This document shows, in pieces, positions 17,177 through 25,942 of a DNA stretch of 64,000 bases. The notes below the pieces were generated by a model. It had not been told where the DNA came from, made no database searches, and saw only the letters and a list, made by a program, of their open reading frames with translations. The DNA is from Ilumatobacteraceae bacterium (GTDB lineage: Bacteria > Actinomycetota > Acidimicrobiia > Acidimicrobiales > Ilumatobacteraceae), in contig JAWPMO010000001.1 in the NCBI GenBank assembly GCA_033344875.1, positions 893,595 to 957,594 on the forward strand, given 5' to 3'. The first letter of the stretch is position 1; every line of letters begins with the position of its first letter. The position numbers and the translations under genes were made by a program.

Positions 17177-19804
17177 ATGAGCGCCCGGCCGTCCCTCGTC
17201 GCCCGGCTGGCGATCGCTGCGTCGATCACGGCCGGAGCGTCCGTCGCGCCGGCGTCGACCACGCGAGCCGAGGGTCCGACGCCCGACATCGAGGCGACCG
17301 ACTGGCCGGTCGACATCCGACCGATCGGTTCGACGACGGCGGCACGGTTCGAACGACTCGGACCGACCACCGGCGAACACGTCGACCTCCTCGGCATCGG
17401 CGAATGGCACACCGCCGGCATCGACGGGAGCGGCGTCACGATCGGCGTCATCGACTTCTTCGACGTGTCCCGATACTGGGATCCGAACGAGCACGGCCCG
17501 ACACCGGTCGCCGGGATCACCGCCGTGTGCTTCGACGCCGGCCTCGATTGCACCCACGAGTTCTTCGACGGGGTCGACGCCGGCGGTGACGACCACGGCG
17601 TCGCGGTCGTCGAGACGATCCGCGACGCCGCACCCGGCGCCGAGCTCCTGATCGGTCAGGCAACGACGATCGACGACTATCGACGTCTCGTCGACTGGTT
17701 CATCGAGCACGACGTCGACATCATCAGCCGGTCGTTGGGCAATCGGTACGACGGCCCGGGCGACGGTCGCGGACCGCTCGACGAGATCGTCGATCATGCC
17801 GTCGCCCACGGAGTGCTCTGGATCAACTCGGCGGGCAACAACGGACGCGGCAAGTACTACCGTCATCCGGTCCGACTGATCGGCGACCGCGTGGCGTTCG
17901 GCCCCACCGGCAGCGACACGTTCCTACGCTTCACCGGCTGCGTCTCCCTCGGCGGGATCCGGTGGGTCAACGACTGGGATGTGCCGCCCGCCGAGCGCAC
18001 CGACTACGACGCCTACCTGTGGGAGTCGCCGACGGGTGACCCGGCGGCCGGTTCCATCGTCGACTCGTCCCGCAATCGCCAGCGATTCGGCGATCCCCCG
18101 ATCGAGAACTTCCCGACGCGCCGTTGCCCGGCGCCCGGGACGTCGCTGTATCTGCAGCTCCGCTGGGGTGGCGGCGGGATCAGTGGCGACGTGATCGAGA
18201 TCCTCGACTACGGATCCGGCATCGCGACCTTCACCACGGCCGCGGGCTCGGCAGCGGTGTCGGTGGTCGACTCGCTCAACCCCGGGGTCGTCGCGGTCGG
18301 GGCGATCGACCCGTCGAACGGCGGCGAGATCGCCCAGTACAGCTCCAGAGGTCCCTCCAACGACGGCCGGACGCTGCCCGACATCGCCGCGCCGGCGAAC
18401 TTCGCGAACACCGTCCAGGGCCGGTTCGTGGGCACCAGCGCCGCTGCGGCAGCCGTGGCCGGCGCGGCCGCCCTGGTCATCGACGCCGGTCTCGCCGCCG
18501 ATCCGACCACGACCGCCGATCTCCTCAGGCACTTCACGATCGATCGCGGAGCGACGGGGCCCGACACCGAATACGGACACGGAGAGTTCCGCTTGCCCGC
18601 TCCTCCGACCCGCGTCGACGACCGGCCGTCGCGGTTCGTCGGGCTCGACACACCGACGCGGGTGCTCGACACGCGGGCCGGCACGTCGACCGGACCGACC
18701 GAGCTCACCGGCCGCGTCGAACGAGGCGACATCCTCACCCTGCCGGTCACCGGGCTGAGCGGTGTGCCCCACGAGGGGGTCACGGCCGTCGCGATCAATC
18801 TCGTCGCCGTCGACGCAGATCGACCCAGCTATCTGCAGGCGTTCCCGACAGATGCGTCACGGCTCGGCGGCGCGTCGACCGTCAACATCGACGCGGCCGG
18901 GCAGACACGGGCGAACTTCGCGATCGTGCCGGTCGGTGCCGACGGGTCGATCTCGATCTATTCGATCGCCGGCGGACACGTCGTCGCCGACCTGCTCGGC
19001 TGGTTCGAGGTCGCCCCGGGACCGGTGGCCGCCGGACGTTTCGTCGAGCTCGACACCGCGCAGCGGCTGCTCGACACGCGGCGAGACGTCCCGGTCGCCC
19101 CCATCCGGTCGGGCCAGATCCTCGACATCCCGATGCCGGCACGTGTCGACGCAGGGTCGATCGACGCCTTGGTGGTCACCGTGACCGTGGCCGATCCGAG
19201 CGCTCCCGGTTGGGTCCAGGCGTTCCCGACCGACCGAGCCGGCGCGGTCGGCGCCACGTCCACCGTCAACACCGGACCCGGCGGGGCGGTCGCGAACACG
19301 GCGATCGTCCCCGTGTCCGGCGGCGGCATGTCGGTGACCGCGTTCTTCGCCGGTGACGGGTCGTCCGACGTCGTCGTCGACGCCGTCGGCTACATCACGT
19401 CGTCGTCGGTCGCCGCCGACACGGCCGGACGGTACGTGCCCGTCGTCCCGGGACGCGCCTACGACTCTCGCCGCACGGCCGATCGGCTCACCGACCGTTC
19501 GGTGGTCATGGTCGATGCCTCGGATGCGCCAGGTGTCAACGTCCCCGGATCGGCGACCGCCGTCGTCTGGAACGCTGCGATCGTCGCGGCGGATCGTCCC
19601 GGTTTCGCCCGCTCGTGGTCGCCACGGGCAGCCGAACCCGGCACGTCGACACTCAACTGGTCACGCGCCGGCGAATTCCGGGCCGGCGCCGTGATCAGCG
19701 CCGTGGCCGACGGACGCTCCTGGTTCCGGATCGACGACGGAGACGCCGACCTGCCGACGAGGGTCGGCGACCTGGTCGTCGACGTCTCGGGCTACTTCAC
19801 CTGA
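17177..19804 (+). CDS. Secreted subtilisin-like (S8) protein with three C-terminal RLLDTR modules
   Basis: 875-aa protein with a signal peptide (basic start, hydrophobic core, cut near residue 30). The S8 domain spans about 75-475: Asp93 in GVIDFFD, His140 in DDHGVAV, oxyanion Asn in SAGNNGRG and Ser421 in GTSAAAA (usually GTSMAAP). Residues from about 486, 621 and 751 begin three copies of a roughly 125-residue module marked by RVLDTR, RLLDTR or AYDSR and closed by a D-x-x-G-Y/W-F type strand. The same module occurs in the proteins at 36901 and 54873. Likely a cell-surface or secreted protease. No sortase motif or C-terminal anchor is seen. Confidence 0.88.
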   Translation: MSARPSLVARLAIAASITAGASVAPASTTRAEGPTPDIEATDWPVDIRPIGSTTAARFERLGPTTGEHVDLLGIGEWHTAGIDGSGVTIGVIDFFDVSRYWDPNEHGPTPVAGITAVCFDAGLDCTHEFFDGVDAGGDDHGVAVVETIRDAAPGAELLIGQATTIDDYRRLVDWFIEHDVDIISRSLGNRYDGPGDGRGPLDEIVDHAVAHGVLWINSAGNNGRGKYYRHPVRLIGDRVAFGPTGSDTFLRFTGCVSLGGIRWVNDWDVPPAERTDYDAYLWESPTGDPAAGSIVDSSRNRQRFGDPPIENFPTRRCPAPGTSLYLQLRWGGGGISGDVIEILDYGSGIATFTTAAGSAAVSVVDSLNPGVVAVGAIDPSNGGEIAQYSSRGPSNDGRTLPDIAAPANFANTVQGRFVGTSAAAAAVAGAAALVIDAGLAADPTTTADLLRHFTIDRGATGPDTEYGHGEFRLPAPPTRVDDRPSRFVGLDTPTRVLDTRAGTSTGPTELTGRVERGDILTLPVTGLSGVPHEGVTAVAINLVAVDADRPSYLQAFPTDASRLGGASTVNIDAAGQTRANFAIVPVGADGSISIYSIAGGHVVADLLGWFEVAPGPVAAGRFVELDTAQRLLDTRRDVPVAPIRSGQILDIPMPARVDAGSIDALVVTVTVADPSAPGWVQAFPTDRAGAVGATSTVNTGPGGAVANTAIVPVSGGGMSVTAFFAGDGSSDVVVDAVGYITSSSVAADTAGRYVPVVPGRAYDSRRTADRLTDRSVVMVDASDAPGVNVPGSATAVVWNAAIVAADRPGFARSWSPRAAEPGTSTLNWSRAGEFRAGAVISAVADGRSWFRIDDGDADLPTRVGDLVVDVSGYFT

Positions 19805-19807
19805 CGG

Positions 19808-20590
19808 TCACTCGGCCAGCCACGCGTCGATCAGTTTCCGGGCGATCGAGATCCCGGGCGGGATCATCGGCAGGTCGTCGCGGCGATACCAGCCGGCATC
19901 CATGATCTCCGTCGGATCGCACTCGATCTCGCCCGACTCGTAGTCGGCTCGGAACCCGATCATGAGACTGTTCGGGAACGGCCACGGCTGGCTGCCGAAG
20001 TACCGGGCGTTGGTCACGTGGATACCGACCTCTTCGTGGACCTCGCGGAGCACCGCGCCCTCCAACGACTCACCGGGCTCGACGAATCCGGCGAGACAGG
20101 AGTACATCGGGATCGTCCACTGCACACCACGGGCGAGCAGCGCCTCCTGGTCGGCGCCCGCCGGTCCACGGGTGACGAGCGTGATCATGGCCGGCGACAG
20201 ACGCGGGAAGGCGACGAGCGCGCACGCTGGGCACTGCATCGAGCGCTCGTTCGACGACAGTTCGGTCGGTGTACCGCATCGGCCGCAGTACCGGTGTGTA
20301 CGAGCCCACTCGACGATCTGCACGGCACGGCCGGCCGCCAGCCAGTGCGGTTCGGGCGCCCGCCCGTGGAACGCCCGCAGGTCGACGGCGGCGCCGTAGC
20401 TCGGGTCGTCGTCGCCGTCGGGGACGTCGACCGCCCACCACGCCTGGGCCTCGACGAACCCGATGAAGTGCGACGACCAGTGCGGCTCGGCCGGCCGGTC
20501 GTCGACGAACACGGTCGCGCCGATCACGTGGACGTACCGATGTTCCCCGGTGTGTTCGGCTGGCGGAACGTTCATGGGCCGAAACGTCAT
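19808..20590 (-). CDS. nudC: NAD(H) diphosphatase / NAD-cap decapping Nudix hydrolase (NudC)
   Basis: 260-aa Nudix enzyme that splits NADH to NMNH and AMP and can remove NAD caps from RNA. Seen: a four-Cys zinc ribbon (CGRCG...CPAC), the Nudix box G-x5-E-x7-REVHEEVG, and the SQPWPFPNSLM motif that singles out NADH diphosphatases. The order matches E. coli NudC. The frame stays open far upstream on this strand; ATG at 20590 is used, with ATG 20575 as alternative. It is divergent from cydA. Confidence 0.92.
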   Translation of the reverse strand: MTFRPMNVPPAEHTGEHRYVHVIGATVFVDDRPAEPHWSSHFIGFVEAQAWWAVDVPDGDDDPSYGAAVDLRAFHGRAPEPHWLAAGRAVQIVEWARTHRYCGRCGTPTELSSNERSMQCPACALVAFPRLSPAMITLVTRGPAGADQEALLARGVQWTIPMYSCLAGFVEPGESLEGAVLREVHEEVGIHVTNARYFGSQPWPFPNSLMIGFRADYESGEIECDPTEIMDAGWYRRDDLPMIPPGISIARKLIDAWLAE

Positions 20591-20688
20591 GCCCCGTACG
20601 TAGCACAAGCGAACGCCGTGGCCCACGAGCGGGCGAGCACCACGCCTGCGGAATGGGATTCGGTCGCGTTGGTCCGTACCATCGGGTG

Positions 20689-20700
20689 GGAACACGTTCC
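20689..20700. promoter_or_regulatory. Palindrome in the cydAB upstream region
   Basis: GGAAC-AC-GTTCC, an inverted repeat with 5-bp arms, located 28 bp before the cydA ATG in the 138-bp region shared with divergent nudC. It could be a regulator site for oxygen or redox control of cydAB. It is short and no binding protein can be named. Confidence 0.3.
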
Positions 20701-20728
20701 AGCCACCGTTGACCGATCTGGAGGGACC

Positions 20729-22117
20729 ATGAGCTTCACCGTCATCGCCGCCGAGGAACTGCTGGCGGCGCGCTACCAGATGGCGATCTCGCTCGGGTTC
20801 CACATCATCCTGTCGTGTTTCGGCGTCGCCTTCCCGGCGATGATCTACGTCGTCCACCGGCGTGGGATCCGCAACGACGACGCCGAGGCGCTCGCACTCG
20901 CCAAGAAGTGGGGCAAGGCTTCGGCGGTACTCTTCGCCGTCGGTGCCGTGTCGGGCACGATCCTCAGCTTCGAGATGGGTCTGCTGTGGCCGGGGCTCAT
21001 GTCGAAATACGGCGACGTCATCGGCCTGCCCTTCGCGCTCGAAGGCATCGCATTCTTCCTCGAGGCGATCTTCATCGGCATCTACCTGTACGGGTGGGGC
21101 CGCCTCCGGCCCGAGGTGCACCTGCGCACCCTGATCCCGATCATGGGTGCGGGGCTGTTCGGCACGTTCTGCATCCTCGCCGTGAACTCCTGGATGAACG
21201 CCCCGGCCGGGTTCACGCTCCTCGACGACGGCACGGTCACCGACGTCGACCCGCTCGCCGCGATGTTCAACGACGCGCTGATCCCCCAGTTCCTCCACAT
21301 GTGGGTGGCGACGTTCGTCGTCGCCGGGTTCCTCGTCGCCGGCGTCTACGCGGTCGGCATGCTGCGCGGCCGACGCGACCGGTCGCACCGGATCGGGTTC
21401 ACCGTGCCCTTCGTGTTCGCTGCGATCGCCGCGCTCTGCCAGCCCGTGATCGGCCACATCGCCGGCATGCGACTCGACACCGGCCAGCCGTCGAAGCTGG
21501 CGGCGATGGAACTCGCGACCGAGACCGAGACCAACGCACCGGTGCTGATCGGCGGGTTCCTGATCGACGGCGAGGTCAAGGGAGGGATCGAGATCCCGAA
21601 GCTCGCCTCGTTGCTGGCCGGCAACTCGTTCGACACCGAGATCATCGGCTTCGACCAGATCCCCGACGACGAACAACCGCCCGCCAACATCGTGCACTGG
21701 TCGTTCCAGACGATGATCGCCGCCGGGACCACCATGATCGGCATCGGCGCCTGGTGGGCGTGGCGGCGGCGCCGACACGGCGAACTCGGCGTGTTCGACT
21801 CCGTGTGGTTCCTCCGCGCCGCCGTCGCGGCCGGACCGCTCGCCGTGATCGCGCTCGAGGCCGGGTGGATCACGACCGAGGTCGGACGGCAACCGTGGAT
21901 CGTGTACCGCGTGATGCGGGTCGAAGAGGCGGTCACCTCCAACTCGGGGATCTGGATCAGCCTCGTCGCGATGATCATCGTGTACGCGAGCATGGCGGTG
22001 ATGGCCACCAGGGTCCTGCGCGGCATGGCGCGTCGATGGCGCGAGGACGACACGGTCGACCTGCCGACGCCCTACGGGCCGAACAGCGAACTCGTCCGGT
22101 CGGGGGACGTGTCATGA
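20729..22117 (+). CDS. cydA: Cytochrome bd ubiquinol/menaquinol oxidase subunit I
   Basis: 462-aa integral membrane subunit that carries the haems and the quinol site. The N-terminal AARYQMAISLGFHII holds the conserved His25 haem ligand. MGLLWPGLMSKYGDVIGLPFALEGIAFF, a second His in FLHMW and GWITTEVGRQPW with VYRVMR are family hallmarks. The Q-loop is short, as in most non-proteobacterial enzymes. A ribosome-binding site GGAGGG sits just before ATG 20729. The complex reduces O2 at high affinity without pumping protons. It overlaps cydB by 4 bp. Confidence 0.95.
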   Translation: MSFTVIAAEELLAARYQMAISLGFHIILSCFGVAFPAMIYVVHRRGIRNDDAEALALAKKWGKASAVLFAVGAVSGTILSFEMGLLWPGLMSKYGDVIGLPFALEGIAFFLEAIFIGIYLYGWGRLRPEVHLRTLIPIMGAGLFGTFCILAVNSWMNAPAGFTLLDDGTVTDVDPLAAMFNDALIPQFLHMWVATFVVAGFLVAGVYAVGMLRGRRDRSHRIGFTVPFVFAAIAALCQPVIGHIAGMRLDTGQPSKLAAMELATETETNAPVLIGGFLIDGEVKGGIEIPKLASLLAGNSFDTEIIGFDQIPDDEQPPANIVHWSFQTMIAAGTTMIGIGAWWAWRRRRHGELGVFDSVWFLRAAVAAGPLAVIALEAGWITTEVGRQPWIVYRVMRVEEAVTSNSGIWISLVAMIIVYASMAVMATRVLRGMARRWREDDTVDLPTPYGPNSELVRSGDVS

Positions 22118-23130
22118 CGATCGCCGACGTCGCCGCCGCGCTCCTGTTCCTCGGCGTGGTCGCGTACGCGATCCTGGGCGGTGCCGACTTCGGGAGCGGC
22201 GTCTGGGACCTGCTCGCCGGAGGGGCCCGGGACGGCGCCCACCTCCGCTCGCAGATCGACCGCTCGATCGGCCCGGTCTGGGAAGCGAACCACGTCTGGC
22301 TGATCTACGTGCTCGTGTTCCTCTGGACGGGATTCCCGACGGCGTTCGGGGCGATCATGACCACCCTGTTCGTCCCGTGGCTGCTCGTCGGGCTCGGGAT
22401 CGTCCTGCGCGGCGGCGCGTTCGCGTTTCGCAAGTTCTCGTCGACCGTGCGCGAGGCGCGGTTGCACGGCATCGTCTTCGCCGCGTCGTCGGTGGTCACG
22501 CCCTTCTTCCTCGGCATGATCGCCGGTGCGATCGCGAGCGGCCGGGTGCCGGCCGACGGCAACGGCGACATCTGGCGTTCGTGGACCGGGGCGACGTCGT
22601 GGGTCGGCGGGGCGCTGGCCGTGCTCACGGTCGCGTTCCTGGCCGCCACGTTCCTGGCCGCCGACGCCGAACGGGGTGGCCGCCACGAGCTCGCGGTACA
22701 GATCGGGAGCCGAGCGCTGTGGAGCGGCATCGTCGCCGGCGCGGCGTCACTCGCCGCCGCGGTGGCGATCGAACTCGACGCGGAGACGCTGGCCGACGGT
22801 CTGCACGGTCGCGGACTCGCGCTCGTGGCCCTCTCCGCCGCGTCGGGGATGGCGACGCTCGTACTGCTCCGCAAACGGCGGTGGGCCCTCGCCAGATTGA
22901 CCGCGGTCGCGGCCGTCGGCTCGATCGTGATCGGTTGGGGCGTCGCCCAGTACGACTGGCTGCTCGTCGACGAGATGACCATCGCCGACGGTGCCGGCGC
23001 TCGTTCCACCTTGATCGGGCTGATCATCGTGTTCCTGGCCGCCGCCGTGACTGCGGTCCCGGCGATGATCTGGCTGTTCGTCCTCGTCAACCAGGACGAG
23101 TGGCAGGAGGACTCCGGCACCCCGGGGTGA
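22114..23130 (+). CDS. cydB: Cytochrome bd oxidase subunit II
   Basis: 338-aa membrane subunit. The start LLFLGVVAYAILGGADFGSGVWDLL, with PVWEANHVWLIYVLVFLWTGFP after it, is the CydB signature. About eight to nine hydrophobic helices follow. It is coupled to cydA by ATGA. No cydC/cydD transporter genes follow, unlike in many bacteria. The next gene encodes an EAL protein 33 bp downstream, which may share the transcript. Confidence 0.95.
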   Translation: MTIADVAAALLFLGVVAYAILGGADFGSGVWDLLAGGARDGAHLRSQIDRSIGPVWEANHVWLIYVLVFLWTGFPTAFGAIMTTLFVPWLLVGLGIVLRGGAFAFRKFSSTVREARLHGIVFAASSVVTPFFLGMIAGAIASGRVPADGNGDIWRSWTGATSWVGGALAVLTVAFLAATFLAADAERGGRHELAVQIGSRALWSGIVAGAASLAAAVAIELDAETLADGLHGRGLALVALSAASGMATLVLLRKRRWALARLTAVAAVGSIVIGWGVAQYDWLLVDEMTIADGAGARSTLIGLIIVFLAAAVTAVPAMIWLFVLVNQDEWQEDSGTPG

Positions 23131-23163
23131 CGACAAGATGGGACGAGAGCGGCCGCCTCAAGA

Positions 23164-24483
23164 ATGCCTCGACCCGTCCCGATACGAACCTGTGGACGTG
23201 TCCGACGACGAACTGACAGGCCGGTGAATCTCGGTCTCGACGTCCGATCGACGCTCCCGCGATCCGACCTGTCGCGTCGACTGTCGGGTCCCTTCCTGGC
23301 GTCGCTGAACCGGAGCACCCCGACGGCAGTCTGCATGGCAGCCGTCGCGCTCGCCGTCTCGTGGATGGTCAACGTGCTCGCCGGCGGGGCGAACCACATG
23401 CCGCCCCACGGTTTCTACGTGCCGATCCTGTTCGCCGCGGTGAGGTTCGGTGGGCGAGGCGCCGTCTGCTCGGGTGCCGCGGCGATGATCCTCGCCGGCC
23501 CACTGCTCCCGGCCGACGTCGACGCCGGCACGGCCCAGGTGCCGCGCGAGTGGATCATCCGCGGCGTCTTCTTCGTGGTGATCGGGCTGTGCGTCGCCGG
23601 TCTCGTCCAGGCGGCGGTGTCCCGTGAGCGCCGGATGCTCGACCGCGCTCGCGTGCAATCCGAAATCGCGGCCGCGCTCGCCGCACGGCAGTTCCGCCTC
23701 CGATACCAACCGATCGTGTCGCTCGACGGCACCGACGTCGTCGGGGTCGAGGCGCTCATCCGCTGGGAGCACCCCACTCGAGGGCTGCTCGCGCCGGGTG
23801 CGTTCATCGAGTTCGCCGAGGAGACCGGCCAGATCATCGACATCGGCCGCTGGGTGCTCACCGAGGCCTGTCGGCAGGTCGCGTCGTGGCGGGGCGAACT
23901 CCTGGACGGTGTGGACGACTTCGGAGTGGCGGTCAACATCTCGGCCCGCGAACTCAACGAACCGTCACTCGTCGACGCGATTCGTGACGTCCTCACATCG
24001 ACCGGATTGCCGCCGCACTGGCTGCACCTCGAGGTCACCGAGACGGCGATCATCACCGACCTCGACACGTCGGAACGCCACCTCCGGGCGATCAAGGCGC
24101 TCGGGGTCAAGCTCGCGGTCGACGACTTCGGGGTCGGCTACGGCTCGATGACGTACCTGAGCCGGTTCCCGATCGACATCGTCAAGATCGACCGATCCTT
24201 CGTGGCGCCGATCGCCGAGCACAGTGAGCCACGCAACGTCGCGGGTGGCATCGTGCTGCTCGCACGCAGCCTCGGGATGCAGACCGTCGCCGAAGGCGTC
24301 GAAACGATCGACCAGGCGAATGCGCTCCGTCAGCTCGACTGCGATCACGCCCAGGGCTGGCTGTTCGGCCACCCCGAGACACCCACCGCGAGCGCGGATC
24401 GTCTGCGCGACCAGCGACGCCGACAGACCGAGCAGGACGTGCTGGTCGATCAGCGGGGCACGCCGACCCGCCGACGGTCCTGA
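23164..24483 (+). CDS. Membrane-bound EAL-domain c-di-GMP phosphodiesterase
   Basis: 439-aa protein. Two or three hydrophobic segments (about residues 53-155) form a small membrane sensor, followed by a complete EAL domain. The catalytic set is present: EAL in GVEALIRW, ETE in EVTETAI, DDFG in AVDDFGVGYGS, KIDRSF and AEGVE. This should hydrolyse c-di-GMP. GTG at 23224 is a possible later start that would remove 20 Arg-rich residues. It follows cydAB closely, which may tie c-di-GMP turnover to respiration, though this is only positional. Confidence 0.88.
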   Translation: MPRPVPIRTCGRVRRRTDRPVNLGLDVRSTLPRSDLSRRLSGPFLASLNRSTPTAVCMAAVALAVSWMVNVLAGGANHMPPHGFYVPILFAAVRFGGRGAVCSGAAAMILAGPLLPADVDAGTAQVPREWIIRGVFFVVIGLCVAGLVQAAVSRERRMLDRARVQSEIAAALAARQFRLRYQPIVSLDGTDVVGVEALIRWEHPTRGLLAPGAFIEFAEETGQIIDIGRWVLTEACRQVASWRGELLDGVDDFGVAVNISARELNEPSLVDAIRDVLTSTGLPPHWLHLEVTETAIITDLDTSERHLRAIKALGVKLAVDDFGVGYGSMTYLSRFPIDIVKIDRSFVAPIAEHSEPRNVAGGIVLLARSLGMQTVAEGVETIDQANALRQLDCDHAQGWLFGHPETPTASADRLRDQRRRQTEQDVLVDQRGTPTRRRS

Positions 24484-24519
24484 ACGCCGGAGCCGACAGG
24501 TCGGCCGACCGCGTCGGGA

Positions 24520-25809
24520 TCAACCAACGTCGTCGATGGCTGCCTGGAGCGCTGCGATGCCCTCGTCGAGCTCGTCGGCGGTGACGTTGAGCATCGGGGC
24601 GAGCCGGACCACGTTGCCGTAGAGGCCACCCTTGCCCACCAACAGACCGTGTCGGCGGCATGCCTCGTGGAACTCGCCGGTGCGCGCCTTGTCGGGTTCG
24701 GTCCCGCCCGGCTCGCAGACCTCGAACGCCCACATCAAGCCGCGTCCGCGCATCTCGGCGATCCACGGGGTGGCGTCGGCGACGGGCTGCATCGCTGACG
24801 CGAAGCGCTCGCCCATCGTCTTGGCGTTGCCCTGGAGGTCCTCGTCGAGGACGGTCCGGAGGGTGGCGGCGCCGGCCGCCGCCGACAGCGGGTTGCCGCC
24901 GAACGTCGAGAACTGCAGCACGTCGATCGTGTCCATGATGTCGGCTCGGGCGACGACGCCGGCCAGCGTGATGCCGTTGCCGACGCCCTTGGCGAACGTG
25001 AGCATGTCGGGGACGATGTCGTGCGCCTGGTAGCCCCAGAAGTGCTCACCGGTGCGCCCCCAACCGGTCTGCACCTCGTCGGAGATGAACAGGATCCCAC
25101 GATTGGAGAGTTCCTTGCCGAAGGCGGTGAACAAGCCGTCCGGCGGCGTCGCGAAGCCCCCGACGCCCTGGATCGGCTCGGCGATCATCGCCGCCACGTC
25201 GCCGGCCGAGGTCATGTCGAGGACCTGCACCAGATCGTCGACGCAGGCCGCCGTGAAGGCGTCGTCGTCGAGGTCGCGGAACGGCGACCGGAGCCGGTAG
25301 CCGCCGTGGACGAACTGCACCTGGAGACCCGAGTGCGACGTGGACCGCCACGACGAGTGCGACGTGATCGCCTGCGTGGAGAACACGCGGCCGTGGTAGC
25401 TGTTGCGGACCGCCAGGATCTGGTTCGACTTCCGGTACGAGGTGGCCAGGAGCAGCGCCGCGTCGTTGGCCTCGCTGCCCGATGGCGTGAAGTACACGCG
25501 GGCGTCGGGGATGCCCGACGCCTCGCAGACCATCTCGGCGAACTCGATCATCGGCTCGCTGAGGTACAGCGTCGAGGTGTGGAGCACCTTCGCCGCCTGT
25601 GACTGCACGGCAGTGGTGACCGCCGGGTGGTTGTGACCGATCATCGTGGTCAACACACCACCGAAGAAGTCGAGGTACCGGGTGCCGTCGAGGTCGAACA
25701 CGTAGGAGCCCTCACCGTGATCGATCGCGATCGGGTCGGCGTAGTACGGCGACAGGAACGACGGGAGCACACGGCGGTAGCGGGCGGCGAGTTCTGCGCT
25801 GGTTGTCAC
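24520..25809 (-). CDS. Class III PLP-dependent aminotransferase (AGXT2/ornithine-type)
   Basis: 429-aa fold-type I aminotransferase. Seen: FTPSGSEAND phosphate-binding loop, YHGRVFSTQA, AEPIQGVGGF, DEVQTGWGRTG with the cofactor-holding Asp, and LTFAKGVGNG with the Schiff-base Lys. This arrangement matches the alanine-glyoxylate aminotransferase 2-like branch, also used for beta-amino acids and 4-aminobutyrate. The substrate is not decidable. It is divergent from the sulfur locus, with 133 bp between the two starts. Confidence 0.9.
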   Translation of the reverse strand: MTTSAELAARYRRVLPSFLSPYYADPIAIDHGEGSYVFDLDGTRYLDFFGGVLTTMIGHNHPAVTTAVQSQAAKVLHTSTLYLSEPMIEFAEMVCEASGIPDARVYFTPSGSEANDAALLLATSYRKSNQILAVRNSYHGRVFSTQAITSHSSWRSTSHSGLQVQFVHGGYRLRSPFRDLDDDAFTAACVDDLVQVLDMTSAGDVAAMIAEPIQGVGGFATPPDGLFTAFGKELSNRGILFISDEVQTGWGRTGEHFWGYQAHDIVPDMLTFAKGVGNGITLAGVVARADIMDTIDVLQFSTFGGNPLSAAAGAATLRTVLDEDLQGNAKTMGERFASAMQPVADATPWIAEMRGRGLMWAFEVCEPGGTEPDKARTGEFHEACRRHGLLVGKGGLYGNVVRLAPMLNVTADELDEGIAALQAAIDDVG

Positions 25810-25878
25810 GAGCGGAACGCTAGTGCTCCGCGGCGACCGTGTCGCCCACCGCTGCCGGTTTCGGCCCGCTCACCCGGG

Positions 25879-25921
25879 TTGCAATTGTTTGTCCGTACAT
25901 TTAGCATTGTTTGTACGGACA
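25879..25921 (+). promoter_or_regulatory. Promoter with inverted-repeat operator of the sulfur locus
   Basis: An AT-rich island in a GC-rich setting. -35 TTGCAA (25879-25884), 17-bp spacer, -10 TAGCAT (25902-25907). TGTCCGTACA (25890-25899) lies in the spacer, and its exact inverse TGTACGGACA (25912-25921) lies over the expected transcription start, 12 bp apart. ATTGTTTGT is also repeated directly at 25884 and 25906, two helical turns apart. The ATG of the SulP gene is at 25943. The layout suits a dimeric repressor that blocks RNA polymerase. Confidence 0.7.
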
Positions 25922-25942
25922 TACGACCGGTCCGGCACTCCC